From Chitinophaga arvensicola (GTDB lineage: Bacteria; Bacteroidota; Bacteroidia; Chitinophagales; Chitinophagaceae): a stretch of DNA of 64,000 nucleotides. Position 1 is the first letter of the stretch. Every line of letters begins with the position of its first letter. Of this stretch, positions 1 to 7,722 are shown piece by piece. Both the position numbers and the translations under genes were made by a program. The notes beneath the pieces were generated by a model. The model was given only the letters and a program-made list of their open reading frames with translations, was not told where the DNA came from and searched no databases. The stretch covers positions 1,065,022 to 1,129,021 of the forward strand of contig NZ_FOJG01000001.1 in NCBI RefSeq assembly GCF_900110835.1. Direction: 5' to 3'.

Positions 1-248
1 ATCCGGCGCCAGGTAGCTGGCAGGAAGCGTTTTTGAAAACAGTGAAGGATTTCGCCTATAAGCATAATGGGCACATTGTAGCCGCTAATCTTTGGAAAAC
101 CTACGCTCCATCCGATGTTAAACTACCGGCATTTCTTACTAATCTCCGGGGGAATCCCAATCAGGTCGAACAGCTGCAGAAAAAAAGCATTGCTGCCAAA
201 GTAAGAGCTGTAAATAGGAATGCCAAAGCGCCTAGTCCTCGGCAATGA
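1..248 (+). CDS. C-terminal part of an unknown protein (gene cut by window start)
   Basis: The frame is open from the first bases of the window to a stop at 248, so only the last 80 or so codons are visible; the TTG at 33 is probably not the start. The end of the protein contains a histidine-tryptophan-proline pattern (KHNGH, LWKTYAP, SDVKLP, GNPNQ) followed by a basic tail. The same pattern, in the same order and spacing, occurs at the C-terminus of the gene at 485-1111 (HKHGG, VWKRLGP, KDVRL, SNPNQ), and both have PGS just before it. The two are therefore tandem paralogues. I do not recognise the family and assign no function. A weak hairpin (274-291) follows. Confidence 0.6.
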   Translation, partial: PAPGSWQEAFLKTVKDFAYKHNGHIVAANLWKTYAPSDVKLPAFLTNLRGNPNQVEQLQKKSIAAKVRAVNRNAKAPSPRQ

Positions 249-273
249 AGAAATGAAGTATTCCAATAAAAAC

Positions 274-291
274 GCCCAGCTCGTGCCGGGC
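274..291. terminator. Weak hairpin after the first gene
   Basis: GCCCAGC-TCGT-GCCGGGC forms a 7-bp stem with one A-C mismatch. It is preceded by an A-run on the plus strand, so the T-run lies on the minus-strand side; as a plus-strand terminator it lacks a T-tract. It may simply be a processing or pausing hairpin. Confidence 0.3.
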
Positions 292-484
292 ATTCATGAG
301 AAAAATTCTATTCAGGCCACTACTCTGAAAAGATCAAGTGGGTTATAGCTTATATAACGAATATTCCAGTGGCTTCAACCATCGCGACTACAAGTTTTTT
401 ATACATCTTCGCTTAATTGTCGTAATCAATCACCAGACAGTTTTATTCCGCTTCGTGCTGTACTTTTCAGCAAAGCAAATCACT

Positions 485-1111
485 ATGTACATGAAAATAA
501 AGGATATTGATGCCATATATAGAGAGCTGAAACGGGGTAACCAGGCACTATGTAACACAATTTATACTCTGGACTATGAATTAGTTTCCCCCAAGGGACT
601 AAGGTTTACCAATTCCAGCTATGAAGAGGCGCTGTTTCGGGAAACAACCCCCAACTGGGAAAATTATAGTGCGCTTAGTGCAATAGATTTCTATGAAGCG
701 GTACGTGACATTAAGGTTGGTAAATATGATTTTTCCCATGCCATCGAGGATTCTATAAATTATGGCCAGGTTATCAACCTGGATAAAATACTATGGAACG
801 GGCAGGAATGGATAGAGGCAATGCAGGCTTTAAAGCAATATGCGGAAATGACCAGCCCAGGCAGTCAGAATATTGATAAATATCTTAAAGACCTTACCAT
901 TAGCCTGTCAAATGTGGCTCATAAACATGGGGGGCTTGACCAGTTACAACATGTCTGGAAACGCCTGGGACCAAAAGATGTAAGACTGTCCGAAATAATT
1001 CGCGATTTAGGCAGCAACCCGAATCAGCGTACCACACATTATACCAAACTGGTTCTTGATCATAATCGACGAGTGGTACGGAGATCAGAAATGCGCCAAA
1101 AGCGGGTTTAG
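485..1111 (+). CDS. Unknown protein, paralogue of the gene at the window start
   Basis: The open frame reaches back to 338, but the first 49 codons read like non-coding DNA and no convincing start lies there; the ATGs at 485 or 491 (MYMKIKDIDAIYRELK) fit better, giving about 208 residues. No signal peptide or membrane segment is seen. The C-terminal 60 residues match the preceding partial gene: PGS, then HKHGG, VWKRLGP, KDVRLSE, SNPNQ and a strongly basic tail (HNRRVVRRSEMRQKR). The N-terminal half is rich in aromatic and acidic residues. The pair sits in AT-rich accessory DNA beside orphan lipoproteins. Family and function are not recognised; the basic tail could bind nucleic acid, but that is only a guess. 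Confidence 0.6.
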   Translation: MYMKIKDIDAIYRELKRGNQALCNTIYTLDYELVSPKGLRFTNSSYEEALFRETTPNWENYSALSAIDFYEAVRDIKVGKYDFSHAIEDSINYGQVINLDKILWNGQEWIEAMQALKQYAEMTSPGSQNIDKYLKDLTISLSNVAHKHGGLDQLQHVWKRLGPKDVRLSEIIRDLGSNPNQRTTHYTKLVLDHNRRVVRRSEMRQKRV

Positions 1112-1289
1112 TAAAAGGAGAAAAGATCCGCTCCCCCATAAAGCCAGGGATTGTTCCAGACGTATCCGTTTCTCCTATTATAAATAATTGGGTATAGCCG
1201 GTGAAACATCTGGAGCTATTAAAAAAGGTACGGATTATCGGTGATGCTTCGCAGGGTTTGGTGTTGAGTGTTGCCTACATAATAATATT

Positions 1290-1742
1290 TTAACGAAAGG
1301 CGCTGAAGTTCCAAGTCGCATAAGGGTAAAAAAGGGTATCCACAGATGAAAAAGGCGCCTGAATACAGCGTAAAGCAAATACGTAGCTGCTCATCCGCCT
1401 ATGATCATAACGCAAACTCGAAAAATTGGCATTCCACACCTCTTCAGCCACATCGCGATGAGCGTTATAATAGTCAACTCGTCCGGCCTCGTCTGACCAA
1501 AGGGTCAAATAGTACCAGTCGGCACTTGACACAGCATAGAAGTACGGAAATACTGTTCGGCCTACCGAGTCAGTATATATCCTTGCCGGAAAAACATCAG
1601 GCCTACCATTATAACTATAGTGTTTTGATTCGATATCTGGTGGTACTGGCGGCTGTAGTGATGATCCTTCTTTCGTGCAAGCAAAGTTCAAAATCATTAC
1701 GGAAAGTAAGTATGCCATTAAGGCAAATGATTTCAATTCCAT
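1290..1742 (-). CDS. Small hypothetical lipoprotein
   Basis: 150 residues. The N-terminus is a lipoprotein signal peptide: a short start (MELKS), a hydrophobic core and a lipobox ending LNFAC with Cys at about residue 22, followed by TKEGSS. The mature part is rich in Tyr, Trp and Phe, which suggests a small beta-rich extracytoplasmic protein. It is a lone minus-strand gene with a 320-nt AT-rich gap upstream and no partner. A plus-strand open frame over almost the same bases (1346-1744) lacks these features and is taken as a shadow. No family is recognised. Confidence 0.6.
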   Translation of the reverse strand: MELKSFALMAYLLSVMILNFACTKEGSSLQPPVPPDIESKHYSYNGRPDVFPARIYTDSVGRTVFPYFYAVSSADWYYLTLWSDEAGRVDYYNAHRDVAEEVWNANFSSLRYDHRRMSSYVFALRCIQAPFSSVDTLFYPYATWNFSAFR

Positions 1743-2064
1743 AGGTAAAACTTAACAATTAGTAGTGTATGACTAATGCGGCCCTTTGGGGATCTTTCCC
1801 GGTCGTCTGCTACTCTATAAAACAATTGATGAGTGATTTTTGACTAAAGAAATTATGAAAACACTGCTTTTTTAGTGACCATAAACCGTATTACCTATCT
1901 TTTTGGAGTTTTTCGAAGTCATTAATAATTGTATTGAAAATCACCTAATTTCTCTGTTTCCTGACAAGAATTGACGACTGTTGTTCATTATTGGGGGGTA
2001 GTTTTTCTGATTCATTAGTATGGCCTTACTATTCTAAATGGCTTCCCTCTAATTTACAGATCGT
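1743..2064. other. Gene-free AT-rich gap
   Basis: The 322 nt between two minus-strand lipoprotein genes contain no open frame worth calling on either strand, no clear terminator and no full Bacteroidota promoter (TTTG / TAnnTTTG). The promoter of the gene ending at 1290 must lie here but I cannot place it. Confidence 0.4.
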
Positions 2065-2871
2065 CTAGTAACGAGGGGGATACCTGGTTGCAAAGCCTCT
2101 TTCCATATTAAGCGTATCTCTTAAAGAGGTAAATAAAACGTCGTTTCGTGGATGCTCGTATTTAAAAATGCGTCGCGTTCCCATTTCATCAATGTTTTCG
2201 AAGTTAAACGAAAGTGTATCAAACACTCTATGATGAAACATGAAATCTACATACGCCAGGGGCGCGATGTGCTGATCCACGTCAAAAAACCATTTCTCCA
2301 TCATCATGGTACTCGGCCATGAGGTCTTTTGAAAAAAGGTAAGTTTTGTCCCGTAAGATTCTGCTGTTGCCGGAGCAATTAATGGCAGAAATGCGGTTAT
2401 TCGTTTTTCCAGTGTATTACTATCATTTATGGATAGATCGGGACTTAATGTTACATGGATTGATCTGTTATAAAATTCCTCTTTGTCGTCACGCAGGAGG
2501 AAGAATATATATTTAAAATAGGCAATGCTATCATCTAAAACAAAGTTGTTTACTAACGGCACCAGGCTTTTTAATCGTTTATTTACACTGTCATACTTGT
2601 ATTCAAAAAAACTTTTGTGATACCAGCACCTAAATAATAGGCCTTTCCCTACTTCACCTGTTAAAGTGTCTCGTGCATCCATAATGGCGGGCTTATTGTG
2701 AATGCCTATCGCTCTGGCAAATAGGATTAGGCGATCGAATAAATCGTAGGCCTCTACCTCTGGAACAACATTAACTTTTGCGAGTGCCGGGGTATTATCA
2801 TTTTGCTCCGGGGTTTTCACGTGGGAGGAACAATAAAATAGAGTTAGAACAAGCAAGGGTAGAAATTTCAT
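2065..2871 (-). CDS. Hypothetical lipoprotein
   Basis: 268 residues. It begins MKFLPLLVLTLFYCSS, a short signal peptide with a lipobox-like Cys at residue 14, so it is probably lipid-anchored. The mature protein is mixed alpha/beta in character, with no repeats, no metal-binding cluster and no recognised catalytic motif. It stands alone on the minus strand with gene-free DNA on both sides (321 and 362 nt). Lone lipoproteins like this are common in the accessory DNA of Bacteroidota; function unknown. Confidence 0.65.
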   Translation of the reverse strand: MKFLPLLVLTLFYCSSHVKTPEQNDNTPALAKVNVVPEVEAYDLFDRLILFARAIGIHNKPAIMDARDTLTGEVGKGLLFRCWYHKSFFEYKYDSVNKRLKSLVPLVNNFVLDDSIAYFKYIFFLLRDDKEEFYNRSIHVTLSPDLSINDSNTLEKRITAFLPLIAPATAESYGTKLTFFQKTSWPSTMMMEKWFFDVDQHIAPLAYVDFMFHHRVFDTLSFNFENIDEMGTRRIFKYEHPRNDVLFTSLRDTLNMERGFATRYPPRY

Positions 2872-3233
2872 AAAAATTCAAGTTGGTTGGTAAATAATAA
2901 AAAACGAACATAAAAGGCAATGAATCGTATTGATACTCAAATGAGGAAAACTCACTTTTCTACGGCCAGTGGTTTAAAATGTGGTTGGTAATATCGAAGA
3001 TAAGATAGGAACTCAACTTCCTTTCAGGGGAATATTAAAACACTAATTTTTTAGATACTATATGGTATAAGATTTATCAATTTAGAATTTTTCAATGCTA
3101 TTTACCGTCATGTTAAATATCGACGAAATTGCCACCGTTTAGGCCACAATTGGCAGGATAGTTATCAGATCAAAGGCGATTAATTGGTGAGCACAAACTA
3201 AGACAATAGTAGGAGGGAAAATACTTCGACTTG
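2872..3233. other. Gene-free AT-rich gap
   Basis: No supported gene on either strand; the only plus-strand ATG frames are 23 codons or fewer. No inverted repeat strong enough to call a terminator was seen. It should hold the promoter of the lipoprotein gene at 2065-2871. Confidence 0.4.
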
Positions 3234-3707
3234 TTAAAGCCACCTGGGACGTAGGTAATTGAGGATTTTTCTTTTATCGTCTTTATGGGTTATAGGATTA
3301 GCCAGGACAATCCGGGGACGCTTGTTGGAAGATGATACTTTGGGGATTCGATATTTCAGTCTGATACTTTTACCCTTAAAACATTCATGCTTGCGAACAT
3401 ATCTCTGCACTTCCAAATCCATGTTATCCACGGGACTAATACCAATCACCATCTTCCCTGTTTCTGGTACAACTTGTAAATAGTATTTTAATCCGTTCTT
3501 GTTCCCTAGATCACATTGGCAGTACCGAACCAGGTCAAATTGGCTTTCGACGCTAAGGTTAAAGCCACATACCTTTATAGGGATATTTTTGAGAAACTTT
3601 AGTATGTTTAAATCACTATAGTTTTCGTCATACCGATTCCATAAATAGTACTTCTGGTTATAAAATTTCCTCCATTCATCACTCATTAAGAACATCGCTT
3701 TTGCCAT
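3234..3707 (-). CDS. Basic hypothetical protein, 157 aa
   Basis: The protein starts MAKAMFLMSDEWRKFYNQ and has no convincing signal peptide. It is rich in Lys and Arg, especially in the last 60 residues (KGKSIRLKYRIPK, SSNKRPRIV, KDDKRKI, LRPRWL), and has two Cys close together (RYCQCDLG). No known fold is recognised. The base composition is lower in GC than in the genes to the right, as for the rest of the first 5 kb, which fits acquired or fast-evolving accessory DNA. A possible -7 element lies 67-74 nt upstream. Confidence 0.55.
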   Translation of the reverse strand: MAKAMFLMSDEWRKFYNQKYYLWNRYDENYSDLNILKFLKNIPIKVCGFNLSVESQFDLVRYCQCDLGNKNGLKYYLQVVPETGKMVIGISPVDNMDLEVQRYVRKHECFKGKSIRLKYRIPKVSSSNKRPRIVLANPITHKDDKRKILNYLRPRWL

Positions 3708-3773
3708 AAAATTCTATTTAGTAAATACTGTAAATGAATTTATAAATGATGGCATTAAGGAAATGTCAGATGA

Positions 3774-3781
3774 CAAATATA
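3774..3781 (-). promoter_or_regulatory. Possible Bacteroidota -7 promoter element
   Basis: Read on the minus strand this is TATATTTG, a full match to the Bacteroidota -7 consensus TAnnTTTG. It lies about 70 nt upstream of the ATG at 3707, a normal leader length. No TTTG -33 element is present at the usual 19-21 nt spacing, so the call rests on one half only. Confidence 0.25.
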
Positions 3782-3954
3782 ATAGGCAGTGACTACCACA
3801 GGATATTATTTGAGTCAGAATTACTCACCTGATTGTTTAGTCCTGTTCTGAATTTTACTTTTACAATGTAGTCAATTGAAGCTATGCCATTACACACAAA
3901 CTAAGTCGCCATTAGGTTGTGATAATGATAGCAGCAAGTTTGCGAGTGCAAAAA

Positions 3955-4142
3955 ATGGACACTACATCAGAAAAGATTCATATTGATTCTAAACCTGATG
4001 TCAAAAGAGGGCAAAGGAGTTTTAAGCTGGATTTATTGAATTAACACAGAAGCGTTATCACACGATGCAAGCCTGTCGCCAAGGATTTGCAAATTTGAAA
4101 CGCTTCAACGATGCAGTCACATGCACAAGAGATCAGCAATAA
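3955..4142 (+). pseudogene. Possible remnant of a small gene, frameshifted
   Basis: An ATG at 3955 opens 29 codons with protein-like composition (MDTTSEKIHIDSKPDVK...) up to a stop at 4042. Another frame, open from 4026, carries on with plausible coding sequence (ELTQKRYHTMQACRQGF...) to a stop at 4140. A single shift in the overlap would join them into about 60 codons. The tail nearly touches the stop of the minus-strand HEPN-like gene. The evidence is composition only, and chance cannot be excluded. Confidence 0.2.
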
Positions 4143-4150
4143 GGGTAAAA

Positions 4151-4795
4151 TTAGGGTTCACCCTCAATCGTGAAGCGGGGTCCAAGTATTTCTTTTATTC
4201 TATTTTGTTTTTCTTTCGCAAGAATAGAAATGAAGTCAAAGTCACCTTCATGATATTCTACGCGTAGGCTAACGTCACTATCAAAGGCAGAAAGATAGAT
4301 TACCTTTAACAGTTGTTCTGCAAAGGCAATTAATGGCTCAATTTGCTCGATTGTGAGGTCATCGTATTCGACTTCAGCTTTTTGGGCTGGAGTGTCGGTA
4401 TGCCCATAAAAACGATTACGCAAGCCTCTAATAGTTTGTAGCAGCATTTGATTAGTATCCAAGAATGACTGCCATTCCTGAAGAGTTTCATGATTGACCT
4501 GGACCCAACCGAAAATTTGGTCTGCTTTAAATTGATTGGTAAAATTCTGGATATTGTAATAGTCGTTTCTACTGGTAGAATACAACTTAGCAATTTCGAT
4601 AATCAAGACTCGCCAATAAAGGTGTCGAGTGTTATTCATAAAACGATCAACAGCTAAGTATTTTGCTTCAAGCTCGTCCTTTGGTTTATGAAGACGAAGA
4701 CAGTATAAGTAATGTTGGCGGCATTGGTATACGATTTTCCAATATTCGCTAACCTTATCTCTTAAAACTTCCTGCGGAGTGGGCTGATTGGTCAT
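4151..4795 (-). CDS. AbiU2-like HEPN domain protein
   Basis: About 214 residues from the ATG at 4795; an alternative ATG at 4825 would add ten hydrophobic residues (MILTGLIIDA), and neither has a clear ribosome site. The protein is predicted all-helical. Near the middle is LRNRFYGHTD, which contains the R-x4-6-H signature (Arg136 to His142 in the longer version) of HEPN ribonuclease or RNA-binding domains, placed as in AbiU2-type abortive-infection proteins: an LRN-R-x-x-GH helix after a long helical bundle. HEPN proteins of this kind often cut RNA as toxins in phage defence. No nucleotidyltransferase or other antitoxin partner is adjacent, so a defence role is inferred from family resemblance only. 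Confidence 0.55.
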   Translation of the reverse strand: MTNQPTPQEVLRDKVSEYWKIVYQCRQHYLYCLRLHKPKDELEAKYLAVDRFMNNTRHLYWRVLIIEIAKLYSTSRNDYYNIQNFTNQFKADQIFGWVQVNHETLQEWQSFLDTNQMLLQTIRGLRNRFYGHTDTPAQKAEVEYDDLTIEQIEPLIAFAEQLLKVIYLSAFDSDVSLRVEYHEGDFDFISILAKEKQNRIKEILGPRFTIEGEP

Positions 4796-5222
4796 AGCAT
4801 CAATTATTAATCCAGTTAGGATCATTATATAATAATGAATGTAAGAAAAATAAACAAGTAGCCAGGGCTTTGTTCTTCTCTACAATCAGGTTTTCAAGGT
4901 TGAATTTAGTAGCAAGAAATTCATTAGGTTAAAACCATATATTTAGTACTCAAATACAATGATTCCCAGTCATTTGTATACATGCCACATCTCACTACTG
5001 GTAAATCAGAAAGGCTAGGAAAACTTCAAGCCTGCCAATTTTTCGAACGGCTGTAGTTCTATAATCTATTTTATATCTAGTCTACTGACAACGAACAACA
5101 AAGGTATGAGGAGTTCGATAGGATCTAGCCCAGCTCCAGTAGCAGTTTAGGTCTTAAATGCCCTTTAATATTCTTGCAGGTAATATTGCACTATGGTAGA
5201 TTTTCGATAGAAAAGCTATATT

Positions 5223-5416
5223 TGTGCCCGCGTATACTGGTAGACAGTGGCGTGAATAGTTCTTCTTAATGTAGTTTGTGGGCACATGAATACGAAATAG
5301 GCAATGTTTCACTTTATGTTGCACTTAATTTACAATATGCTGGTTTTTAATACCTTATAAGCGATTTTGCTCCCCAACAGGGGGAGCAGAAAGCCTGGTA
5401 GTACTACCAGGCTTTT
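5223..5416 (+). ncRNA. Candidate small RNA ending in a double hairpin
   Basis: A TATATTTG box at 5217-5224 fits the Bacteroidota -7 consensus on the plus strand. Downstream lie an inverted repeat (TGTGCCC at 5223 with GGGCACA at 5280), a hairpin GCTCCCC/GGGGAGC (5369-5387), and a perfect terminator hairpin AGCCTGGTAG/CTACCAGGCT followed by TTTTT. No open frame lies inside. A transcript of about 185 nt would end there. The inverted repeat overlaps the -7 box, so it could instead be an operator. No known RNA family is recognised; both the start and the existence of the RNA are inferences. Confidence 0.25.
5391..5416 (+). terminator. Strong intrinsic terminator upstream of tmk
   Basis: AAGCCTGGTAG and CTACCAGGCTT form an almost perfect stem followed by a T-run on the plus strand. 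Because the genes to the left are on the minus strand, it must end a plus-strand transcript that starts within the 4.8-5.4 kb gap, which supports an RNA there. Confidence 0.7.
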
Positions 5417-5498
5417 TCTATTTTAAGCCGTGAAGCAGCTATTTTCCCTGAGCAGAAAGGATTTTTAATTTAACTTCCAGCATAACAACAATCCCATA

Positions 5499-6197
5499 AT
5501 GGAAAAAAGTAGCAAATTTATAGCGGTAGAAGGTTTGGATGGCGCCGGTAAATCAACGCAGATTGAACTGCTGACGAAATACCTGGAGTCAAAAAATGAG
5601 AAGACGAAATTTGTACATTTCCCAAGAAGCAATCAGGGTATGTTTGGGGAATTGATTGCTAAATTCCTGCGTGGTGAATTCGGAGATGTGAAAAACGTAC
5701 ATCCCCAATTGGTGGCGTTATTGTTTGCGGAAGACCGGAAAGAATTTGCCGCTACTATCAACCAATGGCTGAAAGACGGCTACTTTGTGCTGGTAGACCG
5801 CTACGTGCTTTCGAATATCGCTTTCCAATGTGCCAAGCTGGAGAGCGAAGAGGAAAAGCAATACCTCCGCAACTGGATCAATGAATTTGAATACAACTAT
5901 AATAAAATCCCCAAGCCACATTTTTCTATTTACCTGGATGTGCCGTTTGCTTTTGTAGAGGCTGCGCTGGAAAAGAGACGCGCAAATGAAGACCGGGAAT
6001 ATTTACAGGGGAAAGATGATATTCACGAAAAGGATTTCTCCCTGCAACGCGCGGTGAAGAAGGAATACGATACCTTGTTATCGGCCGATACAACGATCAA
6101 CAGGATTGCCTGTTTCAATGTAGCACAGCAAATGCGGCCTATTGCAGATATTCATACCGAAATTGTTCAACTGGTGAATAGCCAGGTACAACTATAA
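5499..6197 (+). CDS. tmk: Thymidylate kinase
   Basis: dTMP kinase phosphorylates dTMP to dTDP with ATP in the cytoplasm, an essential step of dTTP synthesis. The N-terminus has the P-loop GLDGAGKST (residues 12-20), the centre has the DRY motif (VDRYVLSNIAFQ, near residue 98), and a lid region rich in Arg follows (KRRANEDREYLQG). At 232 residues it is slightly longer than the usual 200-215, with some divergence near the C-terminus, so it may be a second or divergent Tmk. It is a single-gene unit with a strong terminator hairpin 4 nt after the stop. The start is the only ATG before the conserved beta-strand FIAVEG. Confidence 0.92.
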   Translation: MEKSSKFIAVEGLDGAGKSTQIELLTKYLESKNEKTKFVHFPRSNQGMFGELIAKFLRGEFGDVKNVHPQLVALLFAEDRKEFAATINQWLKDGYFVLVDRYVLSNIAFQCAKLESEEEKQYLRNWINEFEYNYNKIPKPHFSIYLDVPFAFVEAALEKRRANEDREYLQGKDDIHEKDFSLQRAVKKEYDTLLSADTTINRIACFNVAQQMRPIADIHTEIVQLVNSQVQL

Positions 6198-6201
6198 AGA
6201 G

Positions 6202-6225
6202 AAAGGGAGCAATGCTCCCTTTTTT
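6202..6225 (+). terminator. Intrinsic terminator of tmk
   Basis: AAAGGGAGC-AAT-GCTCCCTTT is a perfect hairpin with a short loop followed by more T residues, directly after the tmk stop. It overlaps the stop codon of the minus-strand remnant at 6224-6385. Confidence 0.8.
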
Positions 6226-6385
6226 AATGCTCTTCAAAGCCCGGGTTAAACCCGGCCATCGGGATTTCCGTGTATGCCGTTACCGGAATCACCTTTCCCA
6301 AAAATATTTTCATGTGTTGTAAGTAATTCCGGGCTGTATACCTGTCCCCGGAAATAGATACCCTGTTTGAAACCTGGTTCCACTG
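6224..6385 (-). pseudogene. C-terminal remnant of an unknown gene
   Basis: On the minus strand a frame is open for 53 codons between two stops, with coding-like composition similar to the surrounding core genes (WNQVSNRVSISGDRY..., IFLGKVIPVTAYTEIPMAG, FNPGFEEH). It has no start near its beginning; the only ATG lies 24 codons in and would give 29 residues. This looks like the 3' end of a gene whose front has been lost. I do not recognise the protein. A genuine 29-residue peptide from the ATG at 6313 is the alternative. Confidence 0.35.
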
Positions 6386-6486
6386 TTATGAGCGCGCAGG
6401 TGTCGTCTTCCTATTGAATATTCTGGCTTTACATACGACTGGCACTAAGAAAGTACGCATCTTTTAATTCCACAAAAACTGAAAAC

Positions 6487-7665
6487 ATGAAAACTCTTCG
6501 CGGCGCTAGAGCGCTTCTCCACAGCAGTTTTATGGCTGTGTTCCTCCTGGCATTGATTGTTACCGGCTGTAAGAAACCGGCCTTAACCCCATCTTCCGAA
6601 AACAACCTGTTGGCAACCGGCAATGTGGTCAGTATTAATTCGGTGCAACCGGTAAAATCGGAAGCCCTGCTGGCAATGCAGTGCTATAACAACGCATTTT
6701 ACCATGAGTATGGCACCTATGGCCCTTCTTTCAAGGCCTATTATTATTCGGATGTGAATCATACCGGCAGAATGGATTTCTGGCGGCAGGCAGAGGCCAT
6801 TGAAACCCTGATCGATGCCTATAATACCAACAACAATGCGGATCTTAAAAATAAGATCGTTTATCTCTACAATGGTATGCGGGATAACTATGGCCTGCTA
6901 TGGACTTCCAACATCTATAACGATGATGTAATCTGGGGTGCACTGATGTGTATCCGCGCTTTTCAGATCACCAACGATGGCGGTATGAAAGATATGGCGA
7001 AGAACAACTTTGATATGGTCTGGAACCGGGCCTGGGATACTAACCTGGGAGGTGGCCTCTGGTGGACTACCGCCAATAACACCAAGAATGCCTGTGTAAA
7101 CGCTCCTGCGGCCATTTGTGCCATGTACCTCTACCAGGCTACGGGTGATGCGGCTTATAAAACAAAAGCGCAACAGCTCCTCGACTGGATGGTACTTAAA
7201 TTGTATACCGCAGGTTCGGGAGAAGTGAAAGGCGCTATGAACGCCGCTGGCGTAATCACAGAAGGCACCCGCACTTATACGCAGGGTACCTTTATCGGCG
7301 CCTGCAGCATGTTACACCCCTACTACCCTTCCAATAACTATAAAACTATGGGGGCTAAAGCGATGGACTATACGAAAAACAGCATGTGTAATGCCCAGGG
7401 ACTGTTGCCGGATGAATATGATAACGATGATTGTCAGGGTTTTAAAGCTATTTTTGCCCGTTGGGCCTGTAAGTTTGTAAAAGATCACAGCTACCAGAGC
7501 ACCTATGCGGCCTGGCTCAATTATAACGCCGCAGAAGCCTGGAATTACCGGAACTCCAACGGACTCATGTGGGGCCAATGGTGGCACCGCACTCCTGATA
7601 ATTACGTCAATTCCTTCGAAACCACCTGTGGAGTGGCCATGATGAATGGTGTCTGGCAGTTTTAG
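6487..7665 (+). CDS. GH76 family glycoside hydrolase, lipoprotein (alpha-1,6-mannanase type)
   Basis: 392 residues. The signal peptide ends in a lipobox (LIVTGC, Cys28), so the enzyme is probably anchored in the outer or periplasmic membrane. The (alpha/alpha)6-barrel of family GH76 is recognisable from HTGRMDFWRQAEAIE, the catalytic Asp pair in IYNDDVIWGA (Asp146 and Asp147), the NLGGGLWW segment and the YTQGTFIGA segment. GH76 enzymes are endo-acting alpha-1,6-mannanases that cut the backbone of fungal or yeast mannan. The gene stands alone, without a SusCD pair next to it, but a GH92 alpha-mannosidase lies 31 kb away in the same window; cooperation is an inference. Start at the ATG preceding the signal peptide. 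Confidence 0.88.
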   Translation: MKTLRGARALLHSSFMAVFLLALIVTGCKKPALTPSSENNLLATGNVVSINSVQPVKSEALLAMQCYNNAFYHEYGTYGPSFKAYYYSDVNHTGRMDFWRQAEAIETLIDAYNTNNNADLKNKIVYLYNGMRDNYGLLWTSNIYNDDVIWGALMCIRAFQITNDGGMKDMAKNNFDMVWNRAWDTNLGGGLWWTTANNTKNACVNAPAAICAMYLYQATGDAAYKTKAQQLLDWMVLKLYTAGSGEVKGAMNAAGVITEGTRTYTQGTFIGACSMLHPYYPSNNYKTMGAKAMDYTKNSMCNAQGLLPDEYDNDDCQGFKAIFARWACKFVKDHSYQSTYAAWLNYNAAEAWNYRNSNGLMWGQWWHRTPDNYVNSFETTCGVAMMNGVWQF

Positions 7666-7722
7666 ATTCGCTTTTGTTTTTATTGAAAGAGATAATTAAT
7701 TTGTGTGATATACTTGATAGTT

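Larger units (their letters stand above)
3708..4150. other. Gene-free gap with a possible promoter and a broken ORF
   Basis: The 443-nt space between two minus-strand genes holds a possible minus-strand -7 element (3774-3781) and a plus-strand reading frame broken by a shift (3955-4142), both listed separately. I see nothing else that I can support. Confidence 0.4.
4796..5498. other. Gene-free AT-rich gap with inverted repeats
   Basis: About 700 nt without a supported gene. It contains an inverted repeat TGTGCCC (5223-5229) / GGGCACA (5280-5286), a TATATTTG promoter-like box (5217-5224) and two adjacent hairpins ending in a T-tract (5369-5414). These could belong to a small RNA, listed separately. 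The rest shows no structure that I can support. Confidence 0.4.

Noticed and set aside
1346..1744. 132-codon plus-strand frame over the lipoprotein gene
   Set aside because: It mirrors a minus-strand gene that has a clear lipoprotein signal peptide; the plus frame has no coding pattern.
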